DNA from: Mytilus trossulus
Lineage: Eukaryota; Mollusca; Bivalvia; Mytilida; Mytilidae
NCBI RefSeq assembly: GCF_036588685.1
Contig: NC_086378.1
Span: forward strand, 37,549,578 to 37,613,577
Length of the DNA stretch: 64,000 nt
Direction of reading: 5' to 3'
Shown: in pieces, positions 34,001-42,901 of the stretch
Layout: each line of letters opens with the position of its first letter
Position numbering within the stretch: the stretch's first letter is position 1
Made by a program: the position numbers and the translations under genes
The notes under the pieces: model-generated
The model's database searches: none
Told to the model about the DNA's origin: nothing
The model's input: the letters and a program-made list of their open reading frames with translations, nothing else

Positions 34001-37000
34001 TTGGAATAAATTTACTCTTGGACATTATAAAAATAAGAATATGTGATATAATTAACATGGCTCTTCTTCTGAAAACTGTCAGTCCTTGATTAAGAAACTT
34101 TATTTGTAAAATGCTTATAAATCTATTCTACAGATGGAAGTATTATACAAGTATTATCACCAGAGAAACACTATGATATGACAACACAAGGGAGAATTCC
34201 ACAAAAACATCCAGCTGACATACCATCAAAGAAAAACGCAGGTTTGTATATGATTAATCATTTCATGATAGATGTACTTGTTAACTTAAAAATAATGTCT
34301 AGACATTTATTCATAGCTGTAAATAATCATAAATATCACCATTTTTGTTTTAAATCAAACCGCAGCAAGAGAAAAGAGAGAGTGTGATACAAAAAAAAAA
34401 AACTTTTAGAAAAAATCATACTTAGTACATTGTAGTAAGATAATTAATCAGTTCTGTGCAAAGTGATAGTTTCTTTTTTTTCTTTCTAAAGGTTCATCTT
34501 CCAAGAAGACAGCAAATAAACCTAGCAAAGAAAGAGAAAAGAAGTATGTTTGTACATATGATAAGTGTAAATTTTCAACTGTGTACTTCAAAGATCTGAC
34601 TAGACACATACGCACACACACAGGAGAGAAGCCTTATCGTTGTGGAATGTGCGAGAAAAGTTTTAGTCGTGTAGATAAATTACGTCTTCACATTCGCCAT
34701 CACACTGGGGAGAGACCATTTCAGTGTGATCTTTGTGAGTACAATTAACAAACGATATTATTTATACATGTAATTACTGTAAATTCATAAATTATTGCCA
34801 GGTTTTTATTATTGCGAAAATTGCAACAGAGTTGTAAACGCAAAAATTAAACTCGCATTTTGAAACATTTTATATGAATTAAACAGGATTTTTCTCAAAA
34901 TTTAAAAAAATTAAATTGCATTTCAGTCTCAAATGACAAAATCACAATAATAAATGCACACAATAATTTCTGAATTTACAGTAACATGCACAGAGAAAAA
35001 ATTTATATATTAAAATTCAGGGAGAAATCATTTTATCTATTCAAAGGTAGGGAGAAATCTGTTCATCCATCCAATTTATATTTTACTATTTATAAGTTTA
35101 TTAAGGCAAAATCATTGAGAGAAGTGGCCATTATAACTGATTAACTATAATTGAAGGGGCATCATCATCTGTGTCCCATGGACACATTTCCCCTTAAGTT
35201 TTTTACTGCTTTAAGTAATTTATTTAGGGAGTAAGTTTTTTTCACTCTTATCTCAAAAAGACAGATATAAGAAAATTTACAAGAATGTATATGTAATGCC
35301 CTCTCTCTTATTAATCTGACCTGATATTGTTGTTTGATTGCCAGGTGAATACAGAGCTGTAGATAGAAGTACTTTGAAGAAACATGCTATCATACATACA
35401 GATGAAAGACCTCACATGTAAGATGTACTATAGTAGATGACTACTTTTTATTACTGTGTTGCAAATCTGGCTTGGGGTTTATGAATTGTATTGGATTGGT
35501 TAGAAAAGGAACTGTTTTGTTTATCCAGTATATTTCTTTAGAGAATGATCATTGAAATTTCACAGAATATTGGGTGTACACTTAAAAAGGTTATGATTTT
35601 TTTTTTTTTAACCATAATTCCATAATTTAAAGATTTTTTTACCATCGTTCCACAGTTTTAAATAGTCCTTTTGTGTTAATACTTTTAAAGTGTACAAATG
35701 TTAAACCACTCCTTTTCAATCAAGCCGTATATTTATATTAAAAGTATGAGTTTTGCATTGCCATATCAGCTATCTGGCTTATACAAGGGGTGTTTGAGAC
35801 TAAAATCTTGACTGAAATGAAAAGTAGTGTATTATGTTTTCTTTATCAAAGATTTTTTTTTCACTCAATCATAAGTTATGAATTCCTATTTGGATGATTT
35901 GTCCTACCCAAATTATGAAATTTTGTTTACCAGTATGTCTTTTTCAGGTGTCAGCTATGCAGTTACTGTTGTCGGACATCTAGCCAATTGACAGTCCATC
36001 TTCGTACACATACTGGAGATTGTCCATTTCAATGTCCATGCTGCAGTTCAAAGTTCAAAATTAAGTCCGATTTAAGGAGACACATGAGAACACACACAGG
36101 AGAAAAACCTTATCAATGTGATAAATGTCAAGTCAAGTGTACCACACAAGGTAAGATCCAATGTGATAAATGTCAAGTCAAGTGTACCACACAAGGTAAG
36201 ATCCATTGTGATAAATGTCAAGTCAAGTATACCACACAAGGTAAGATCCATTGTGATAAATGTCATGTCAAGTGTACCACACAAGGTAAGATCCAATGTG
36301 ATAAATGTCAAGTCAAGTGTACCACACAAGGTAAGATCCAATGTGTTAAATGTCAAGTCAAGTGTACCACACAAGGTAAGATCCAATGTGTTAAATGTCA
36401 AGTCAAGTGTACCACACAAGGTAAGATCCAATGTGTTAAATGTCAAGTCAAGTGTACCACACAAGGTAAGATCCAATGTGATATATGTCAAGTCAAGTGT
36501 ACCACACAAGGTAAGATCCAATGTGATAAATGTCAAGTCAAGTGTACCACACAAGGTAAGATCCAATGTGATAAATGTCAAGACAAGTGTACCACACAAG
36601 GTAAGATCCATTGTAATAAATGTCAAGTCAAGTGTACCACACAAGGTAAGATCCAATGTGATAAATGTCAAGTCAAGTGTACCACACAAGGTAAGATCCA
36701 ATGTGATAAATGTCAAGTCAAGTGTACCACACAAGGTACAGATCCAATGTGATAAATGTCAAGTCAAGTGTACCACACAAGGTACAGATCCAATGTGATA
36801 AATGTCAAGTCAAGTGTACCACACAAGGTACAGATCCAATGTGATAAATGTCAAGTCAAGTGTACCACACAAGGTACAGATCCAATGTGATAAATGTCAA
36901 GTCAAGTGTACCACACAAGGTACAGATCCAATGTGATAAATGTCAAGTCAAGTGTACCACACAAGGTAAGATCCAATGTGATAAATGTCAAGTCAAGTGT

Positions 37001-40000
37001 ACCACACAAGGTAAGATCCAATGTGACAAATGTCAAGTCAAGTGTACCACACAAGCTAAGATCCAATGTGATAAATGTCAAGTCAAGTGTACCACACAAG
37101 GTAAGATCCAATGTGATAAATGTCAAGTCAAGTGTACCACACAAGGTAAGATCCATTGTGATAAATGTCAAGTCAAGTGTACCACACAAGGTAAGATCCA
37201 ATGTGATAAATGTCAAGTCAAGTGTACCACACAAGGTAAGATCCATTGTGATAAATGTCAAGTCAAGTGTACCACAAAAGGTACAGATCCAATGTGATAA
37301 ATGTCAAGTCAAGTGTACCACACAAGGTAAGATCCATTGTGATAAATGTCAAGTCAAGTGAACCACACAAGGTAAGATCCAATGTGATAAATGTCAAGTC
37401 AAGTGTACCACACAAGGTAAGATCCAATGTGATAAATGTCAAGTCAAGTGTACCACACAAGGTAAGATCCATTGTGTTAAATGTCAAGTCAAGTGTACCA
37501 CACAAGCTAAGATCCAATGTGATAAATGTCAAGTCAAGTGTACCACACAAGGTAAGATCCAATGTGATAAATGTCAAGTCAAGTGTACCACACAAGGTAA
37601 GATCCATTGTGATAAATGTCAAGTCAAGTGTACCACAAAAGGTACAGATCTAATGTGATAAATGTCAAGTCAAGTGTACCACACAAGGTAAGATCCAATG
37701 TGATAAATGTCAAGTCAAGTGTACCACACAAGGTAAGATCAATACAGTAGAATTAAAGGCCTTCAAAAGACTAATCAGTGACCCTGGAATTTAAAAAGTT
37801 TAAAAAGGCAAATCAAGGATGAAGTTGAAGAGCAGTGAGGACCCCAATTTCAGAAAAGGTTTTTGCCAAACCAATATCTTCCAAATAGAAAAATATATCA
37901 GATTACATTACATTTAGTTAGCTATTAAGCAATTAAATAAAATTGACTGAAAGGATAAAAGAGGTGGATATATTTTTTTTAGCAATTTTAGGATCCAAAT
38001 GGGGGCTTATAACATACCTCCTATAATTTTCAATAATGTTCAATCGTTGTAATTATTTTGGTGGACAGTCATACTTTTCTGCCTACATTGAGTTTTATGA
38101 AACCAATAAAAAAAAAACTTTCAACATAAAGATTTTAAAACCAAGCTAAATGTCTTGAACAGTAATGCTCCCACAATGCATTGAAAAAGAAGTTGTATTA
38201 AGTCAAAACACAAAATCACTACATGCACATGAAAAAGCATAAAGCAAAGTAACAGCGTTTTTATTGCTGTTCAAAGTTACAGATAGGCAGTTAATATGAA
38301 GCAAAACTGTCACCACACTGCAAGTTCTAGACAACATCCTTACACATGTTTGAGTGGACTTCATAGCTGCTTCACAATCACATTACAAATTATAAAAATC
38401 TAATTTAATTAGGCATGTAACACTCATTTTAATTGGATGACATCTGCCCTCAATTTTTGGCTGTCACAAATATCTTTTTTACTGGCTTTTCTTCGCATTG
38501 CCTGTACAACTGAATTTGGGACTGTCAAATCCCCAATTGAGAGTGGGAGTTTTTCAAATTCAGAATGGTTATTCCTTAAATAATACATATTTGTCAAAAA
38601 AATCTTATAAATACTGTCATAAATAACCTGACAATCTCACTGTAAAATACAGAAACATTACAATCATTTAGAAAACCGTAGGGGAACATTGCTCCATTTA
38701 TGAATATGTCTATTGCTTTGTGTTAATATTTATTATATTATGTAACATATTTTAGGTAACTTACACAGCCATATGAAAGTCCATCATTCTGCTGAAAACC
38801 TGAAATGCAGTCATTGTTCATATAAAACCTCTTCAAAACGTTCACTATGGAATCATTCCAAAATTCATGAACCTTTTGATCCCAACAACACATGCCAAAT
38901 ATGTGATTTTAAATGTGCAAGCAATGAAATACTTAAAAAGCATATGACAATGCATAAGTCTGACTATTTAAAATGCCACCACTGTGACTTTACCACTCGA
39001 CATCAACAAAATTTGGAACAACACATAAAACGTAAACATGGCGAACATTATTACGAGAACAGACCAAAACGAAACACCACCAGTAGTAGTAGCAAGAAGT
39101 CTAAAGAGAGTTCTTTAAAGAAAGAGATTAGGAGTGATAAATTATTTTATAGAAAGTTTCAGCGTTTATTTAAATGTGATCTCTGTAGTGAATCTTTTGT
39201 GCGAGAGGACTCGTTAAAAAGCCATGTCAAACTTCACAAAGAATTAGCTAGTAATAATTTACAACTGACTACTAAGAAAGTTTTGAAACTCCCTAGTCAT
39301 ATTTTAAATCCTCCAGTAAATGAAGAAAGTAGTTTCACTTTGCGCTCTGTGGCAATGCATGGTTCTAACCAACAAGCAGACAGTCTGGCTATGCCACCTG
39401 ATAGAGGTCAAAGGTCAGCCACACACACTTATAGTCAGTATCATCATCATGAGCAGGCGTCTGCTTTGGAAGAACCAACCCCTAACAGTGATATTTTAGA
39501 ATCAACTTATAGACAAGAGAGAGATGAAAATATTCAAATGCCAAATGTTGAAGATAGAAATTCTAGTCAAACATACAGGCGGCAATTAAATTTTGATTCT
39601 GGTAGAGGCAATAATGCATCAAGCAAGCGTCATTCATTTGAAACGCCATCTGTATCAAAGAAAGATTTAAGCCATCGCAGACTTTCTTTTCCAAGTGATA
39701 CTGAACACTCTGTTTCAAAGAGAAACAAAAGTGTTGGTGACAGTTTAAGCAGTTCAAGTAGACCAGTTAGAGAATTATTACGAGAGGAAAGAGCTTCACA
39801 AAGGTCCAGTAGAGATATTGAAGGATTCGAACAAGGATTACAATTCATAGACAGTGCATATAATAGTAGTATTGTTAGGTCAAATAGACAGTCGAGTGGG
39901 CAAACACTGAATAATCAGAGAAATGATGGTAATGAAAAGGTATCAAGATCACAGAAAAACAAACGTTCTCATTCTATGACATCTGCTGAAGGTCATTTGA

Positions 40001-40569
40001 GTTCAGGGTCAATACACAACTCTGAACAAATGAGGATTGTGGCATTGAATGAACAAAGTAGAGATCATGCACCACAGCAGCAACCTGTTTACCAAGTTCC
40101 CAATATACAAGTAGTGCAAAATATTTCTTTGCCTCTAGTGCAACTACCAGATGGGCAAATTATAAGACCACATATAGGGAACCAGATTCCTCAATTAGGG
40201 CACCAGTTTATACCGGAAATCAATATAGAGCAACCTATTGTCAGTTCTGGACTTTTAAGACCTGCCAATGAAAATACACACACGATTCAACTTGTAGCTC
40301 ATCCAGGTGTTAGTATGATGCCACAATCTGGTAACCCTGCTCACTCTGTTCAAACACAAGTAGTTGAGCTTGTTGATTCTTTAGGTAATCCAGTCTCTGC
40401 ACAGTTTATGATTCCTACATCAGTTGCATCTGTTGATGAAATGGCAACAATGCAGACCATTGACATTTCTACGATATCAGATCATGGGGGTATGATGGAA
40501 CAAATGTTATCCCCACAGCATGTTATGAGTGTACCAGTACAGGTTGTTGATGTGCCACCAAATAATTGA
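27889..40569 (+). CDS. ZFP64: ZFP64-like C2H2 zinc-finger transcription factor
   Basis: Nine coding exons join in frame: 27889-28026, 29899-31024, 31437-33292, 33820-33925, 34134-34241, 34492-34734, 35345-35417, 35948-36150, 38756-40569. The total is 5,667 bases and 1,888 residues. The order matches vertebrate ZFP64: an N-terminal C2HC knuckle (DTHICGACK, like DIHICGICK), then fingers with HTGEKPY linkers, [15 protein letters not shown] and [21 protein letters not shown], and a finger of the MREDSL type ([10 protein letters not shown]). I count ten C2H2 fingers, with C-X4-C in the first. A Ser/Thr/Gln-rich tail ends [12 protein letters not shown]64 is a nuclear DNA-binding transcription activator. 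This protein is about 2.8 times the length of human ZFP64 because exons 2-3 add about 1,000 low-complexity residues. The exon 8 donor is amplified into a tandem array. I chose the ATG at 27889 because it lies just after a splice acceptor and directly before the conserved knuckle. Confidence 0.9.
28285..28762 (+). mobile_element. 3' end of a non-LTR retrotransposon in ZFP64 intron 1
   Basis: Codons from about 28338 read [20 protein letters not shown] then [11 protein letters not shown] and continue to a stop near 28536. CX2C...H...CPLY...R is the C-terminal zinc-binding motif that follows reverse transcriptase in many non-LTR elements. The element ends CCAATAAAATATTTGAATTT with a short TTGAAT-type repeat at about 28735-28762, typical of a LINE tail. 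It is truncated at the 5' end and dead. Confidence 0.75.
28970..29830. mobile_element. Inverted-repeat element in ZFP64 intron 1
   Basis: Left arm about 28970-29165 and right arm about 29640-29830 are diverged inverted copies. Matching blocks: TTGTTCTCTGTTTAGTTTAT with its complement at about 29697-29714, and GAGAAATCTATCACTCATTG with its complement near 29648-29667. The core is AT-rich and non-coding. The right arm ends about 70 bases before exon 2, so folding of the pre-mRNA could affect that acceptor. Confidence 0.65.
29899..31024 (+). CDS. ZFP64: ZFP64 exon 2: Ser/Thr-rich low-complexity region
   Basis: Acceptor ATTTCAG, donor AGAG|GTGAGG. 375 codons plus one base, with no recognisable domain. 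The last 120 or so residues hold irregular repeats built on MSTEV, TPVLS and PPVTSTE. It is probably disordered and may act as an activation or interaction region. Confidence 0.85.
31149..31240 (+). repeat. 25-base tandem repeat in ZFP64 intron 2, about 3.7 copies
   Basis: Unit GGTTATAAATTTTTACAATG plus about five variable bases (ATTCT, TATCT, ATATCT). The last copy decays to GGTTATAAATTTTCATAA. Confidence 0.9.
31437..33292 (+). CDS. ZFP64: ZFP64 exon 3: long disordered region
   Basis: Acceptor CTTTCAG, donor CAG|GTATGG. About 619 codons, in phase with exon 2. Rich in Ser, Gln, Asn and Lys, with no domain recognised. The frame stays open for 1.86 kb in AT-rich DNA, which supports coding. The open frame runs 42 bases past the donor, so an intron-retaining form would end at 33334. 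Confidence 0.85.
33820..33925 (+). CDS. ZFP64: ZFP64 exon 4
   Basis: Acceptor TTTAAAG, donor TTG|GTAAGT, 35 codons plus one base. Gln-rich ([24 protein letters not shown]). It is joined to exon 3 without a frame change. Confidence 0.8.
34134..34241 (+). CDS. ZFP64: ZFP64 exon 5
   Basis: Acceptor CTACAG, donor GCAG|GTTTGT (weaker than the others). 36 codons: [20 protein letters not shown] and PSKKNA. It links the disordered region to the finger array. Confidence 0.75.
34492..34734 (+). CDS. ZFP64: ZFP64 exon 6: fingers 1-2 and start of 3
   Basis: Acceptor TTCTAAAG, donor CTTT|GTGAGT. Finger 1, [20 protein letters not shown], has C-X4-C spacing. Finger 2, [20 protein letters not shown], follows an HTGEKPY linker. 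The exon ends within the second Cys codon of finger 3 (FQCDL-C). Confidence 0.9.
35345..35417 (+). CDS. ZFP64: ZFP64 exon 7: finger 3
   Basis: Acceptor GCCAG, donor CACAT|GTAAGA. Encodes [20 protein letters not shown] plus RPHM, matching the corresponding ZFP64 finger (DYAAADSSSL...IHSDERP). Confidence 0.9.
35948..36150 (+). CDS. ZFP64: ZFP64 exon 8: fingers 4-5 and first half of 6
   Basis: Acceptor TTTTCAG. Finger 4, [20 protein letters not shown]; finger 5, [20 protein letters not shown]; then [16 protein letters not shown] and the first donor CAAG|GTAAG at 36151. Using that donor rebuilds finger 6 exactly: [11 protein letters not shown] + [11 protein letters not shown]. Reading past the donor is open to 36752 because the following 45-base units preserve frame. 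Confidence 0.9.
36112..37743 (+). repeat. Tandem array of 36 duplicated exon-end/5' splice-site units in ZFP64
   Basis: A unit of 45 bases (28 intervals) or 46 bases (7 intervals) is repeated head to tail. Each holds TGTGATAAATGTCAAGTCAA, GTGTACCACACAAG and then the exon 8 donor. The exon/intron boundary recurs from 36150 to 37732, 36 times. 27 are CAAG|GTAAG. Seven are G|GTACAG (36735, 36781, 36827, 36873, 36919, 37280, 37641). Two are G|GCTAAG (37055, 37506). The array starts and ends in the hexamer ATCAAT (36112-36117 in the exon, 37738-37743 in the intron), suggesting origin by microhomology or slippage. The translated unit is [15 protein letters not shown]. 46-base units break the frame: the run-on frame stops at 36750-36752. 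Confidence 0.97.
37790..37862 (+). repeat. Dispersed repeat fragment just after the splice-site array
   Basis: GATGAAGTTGAAGAGCAGTG followed by AGGACCCCAATTTCAGAAAA matches part of the repeat family at 22066-22200 and 60945-61120. Confidence 0.55.
38756..40569 (+). CDS. ZFP64: ZFP64 exon 9: fingers 6 (end)-10 and C-terminal tail
   Basis: Acceptor TATTTTAG at 38755. GT+AAC completes G-N-L-H-S-H-M-K of finger 6. Fingers 7-10 follow: [60 protein letters not shown] and [21 protein letters not shown] tail of about 440 residues is Ser/Gln-rich and ends at TGA 40567-40569. Confidence 0.9.
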
Positions 40570-40747
40570 TATTTCTACAAAATCAGATCATGGGGGTATG
40601 ATGAAACAAATGTTACCCCCACAGCATGTTATGACTATACCAGTACAGGTTGTTGATATGCCACAGAATAATTGATATTTCTACGATATCAGACCATTGG
40701 GGCATGATGGAACAAATGTTATCCCCACAGCATGTTATGACTGTACA
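40465..40747 (+). repeat. 106-base tandem triplication across the ZFP64 stop codon
   Basis: Three copies begin ATTTCTAC at 40465, 40571 and 40677. The first is coding and contains the stop; the second and the incomplete third lie in the 3' untranslated region. All keep CAAATGTTA, CCCACAGCATGTTATGA and, in the first two, CCAGTACAGGTTGTTGAT. The period is not a multiple of three. Confidence 0.9.
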
Positions 40748-41007
40748 ATTGCTACTGTTGTATTTCACTAGCATGCATCCAAAGTTTAAGAAGGTTTAAC
40801 AAACATGTAGTATCCATTTAATAATTGTTGTTTGCTTTACGTCTATTGGAAAAAATTTCATTTACATTCAGGACGAGAACTAATGGACGTCTTGTACAAT
40901 AGAAAGGTCATGTAATATAGATCAACCTACATGAAGGGCTGGAAGTTTTGTGAATAGAATTCACATATGAAAAATCCTCAATTGTATTTGGTACATGTAT
41001 GTACGTG

Positions 41008-41013
41008 AATAAA
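41008..41013 (+). terminator. Possible ZFP64 polyadenylation signal
   Basis: AATAAA about 440 bases after the stop codon, just before a dispersed repeat begins. It is the first canonical signal after the stop. Confidence 0.5.
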
Positions 41014-41044
41014 CATCTTCAAACTTTCAGAATAACTTACATAA

Positions 41045-41175
41045 GTATAAGAAGATGTGGTATGAGTGCCAATGCGACAACTCTCCAACCTAGTCACAAT
41101 TTGTAAAAGTAAATCATTATAGGTCAAATTACAGGCTATAACACGGAGCTTTGGCTCACACCTACTAGCCAGCTA
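41045..41175 (+). repeat. Dispersed repeat (GATGTGGTATGAGTGCCAAT family)
   Basis: Second copy of the family at 9205-9300, longer here, with CACGGAGCTTTGGCTCACAC and TAGCCAGCTATG. I recall this as a very abundant mussel repeat. Confidence 0.7.
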
Positions 41176-42901
41176 TGTAGGGCTATATATCTCATTATTA
41201 ATTTTTGTTTTATTATTGATCTGTAGAATTTTGTTAAGATTGAAATATAAAACAATTGCTGTCTTTATATGAGGTGCCGCAAATGTTTGGTTAAAATATA
41301 ATTGACTTTTCAAAACTCATTATCACTGAGGCCAACTGTTTTATTCTGTATTCCAAGAGAAAAAAGGTATTGAATGGCAATTATTTACCAAAAGGAATTT
41401 TATCAAACATTTTACCATTATTAAACATGTAATTTTTAAAGCTGTAAATATAACCATTCCTTAGTTGAATATGCTGTTTTATTCAAAATCGAATTTGAAT
41501 GAAATAGAACTGAATAAAATAATACAAATATGTAATAAAAGATTTATTAATTCATAAACTTATTTTCATCTTCCTTGTAAAGAATGCTGCTGAATGAGAG
41601 ACATATGGATAACAATTTGTCAGTTGCTTGAAGTATTTGTATTAAGCTTTATATGTTAAAGGGAAGGATGCTTCATACCTTGTATACAGACACCTAATGT
41701 TAAGAATTATTTGTCCTTGACCTCATTTTTGAGGTTTATTGGTCAATGTAAGTTTCCATAGTGTAGTCTCTTCGTAAATACCATTAGCAGTAGGCTAAAT
41801 ATAGTTAGTGCATGGAATGATTGAAAGGTTAATTTGTCTGTCTTGCATGACTTATCTGACCTTGACCTCATTTTCATGGTTCATTCCTCAATGCTTAGTT
41901 TTCATGTGAATTCCTGTATTGTAAGTAATACTAGAAGGCCAACTATATTGAGATGTTCATGTATGTCTGTCATGTATAATCTGACCTTGACCTCATTTTC
42001 ATGGTTTAACACTGTTAAGTTTTGTGATTGGGTCTATTTCTTGGACATAAGAAGTAATAGGTCAGCTTTATTTTGGGTATGGGAGGATTGTAAGGTATAC
42101 ATGGCTGTCTGTTAGGGTTTATCTGACCTTATACTAATTTTCAATGTTAAAGTTTATGTGGTACTTGTACTCAGTTGTAGGTTAGCCTTTATCTTTGAAA
42201 ATTTCATCATAAACTCACTCAGAAGACAGGACATTTCAGCATGTACACTCTTGTTTATACTTTATATTATATTCCTTTGAAGTAAAATGAGCATATATAC
42301 ATTCACCTTTGTTAGTCCATATATGCCCATTTTTGTCAAGCAAGAGACTTTTGTCACAGAAAGCTGGACATAGCTAGGGATAGTGATCCTACTGCGGTGT
42401 TAGCTTCTTTTTTTTTTAAGAGTGGAAGACCTGGATGCTTCATACTTTGTGTATAGATGCCTTATGTTAAGAAATTTCCTTATGTCACATGACCATTGTC
42501 CTTGACTCATTTTTGTCGAGCCTGCAACTTTTGTTGAAAAAAGCTCGACATAGGGATAGTGTTTCGGCGATGGGGTTTATATTTTAGAAGGTGGAAGACC
42601 TGGATGCTAAATTCTCTGTATATAAATGACTCATGTTACCAAGTTTCTGTCAGTCACATGTCCAATATCCTTGACCTCATTTTCATTGTTCAGTGACTAC
42701 TTAAAAAAAAGTTAAGATTTTTTGTAATGTGAAATTCTCTCTTATTATAAGTAAAAGGATAACTATATTTGGTATGTGTGTACCTTTCAAGGTCCTCCTG
42801 TCCATCATACAGTTATCACTTGTCCTAGGCTTGACCCCTTTTCATGGATCAGTGAACAAGGTTAAGTTTTGGTAGTTAAATTCATATCTCAGATACTATA
42901 A

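Noticed and set aside
36072..36734. 220-codon open frame on the minus strand through the array, with overlapping plus-strand frames (36118-36798, 36848-37297, 36894-37361, 37255-37653)
   Set aside because: A 45-base period keeps any stop-free frame open indefinitely. These are shadows of the tandem repeat, and only the frame continuous with exon 8 is meaningful.
36112..37743. CRISPR-like appearance of regularly spaced repeats
   Set aside because: Units are contiguous with no unique spacers, lie at an exon boundary, and the sequence is plainly from an animal nuclear genome.
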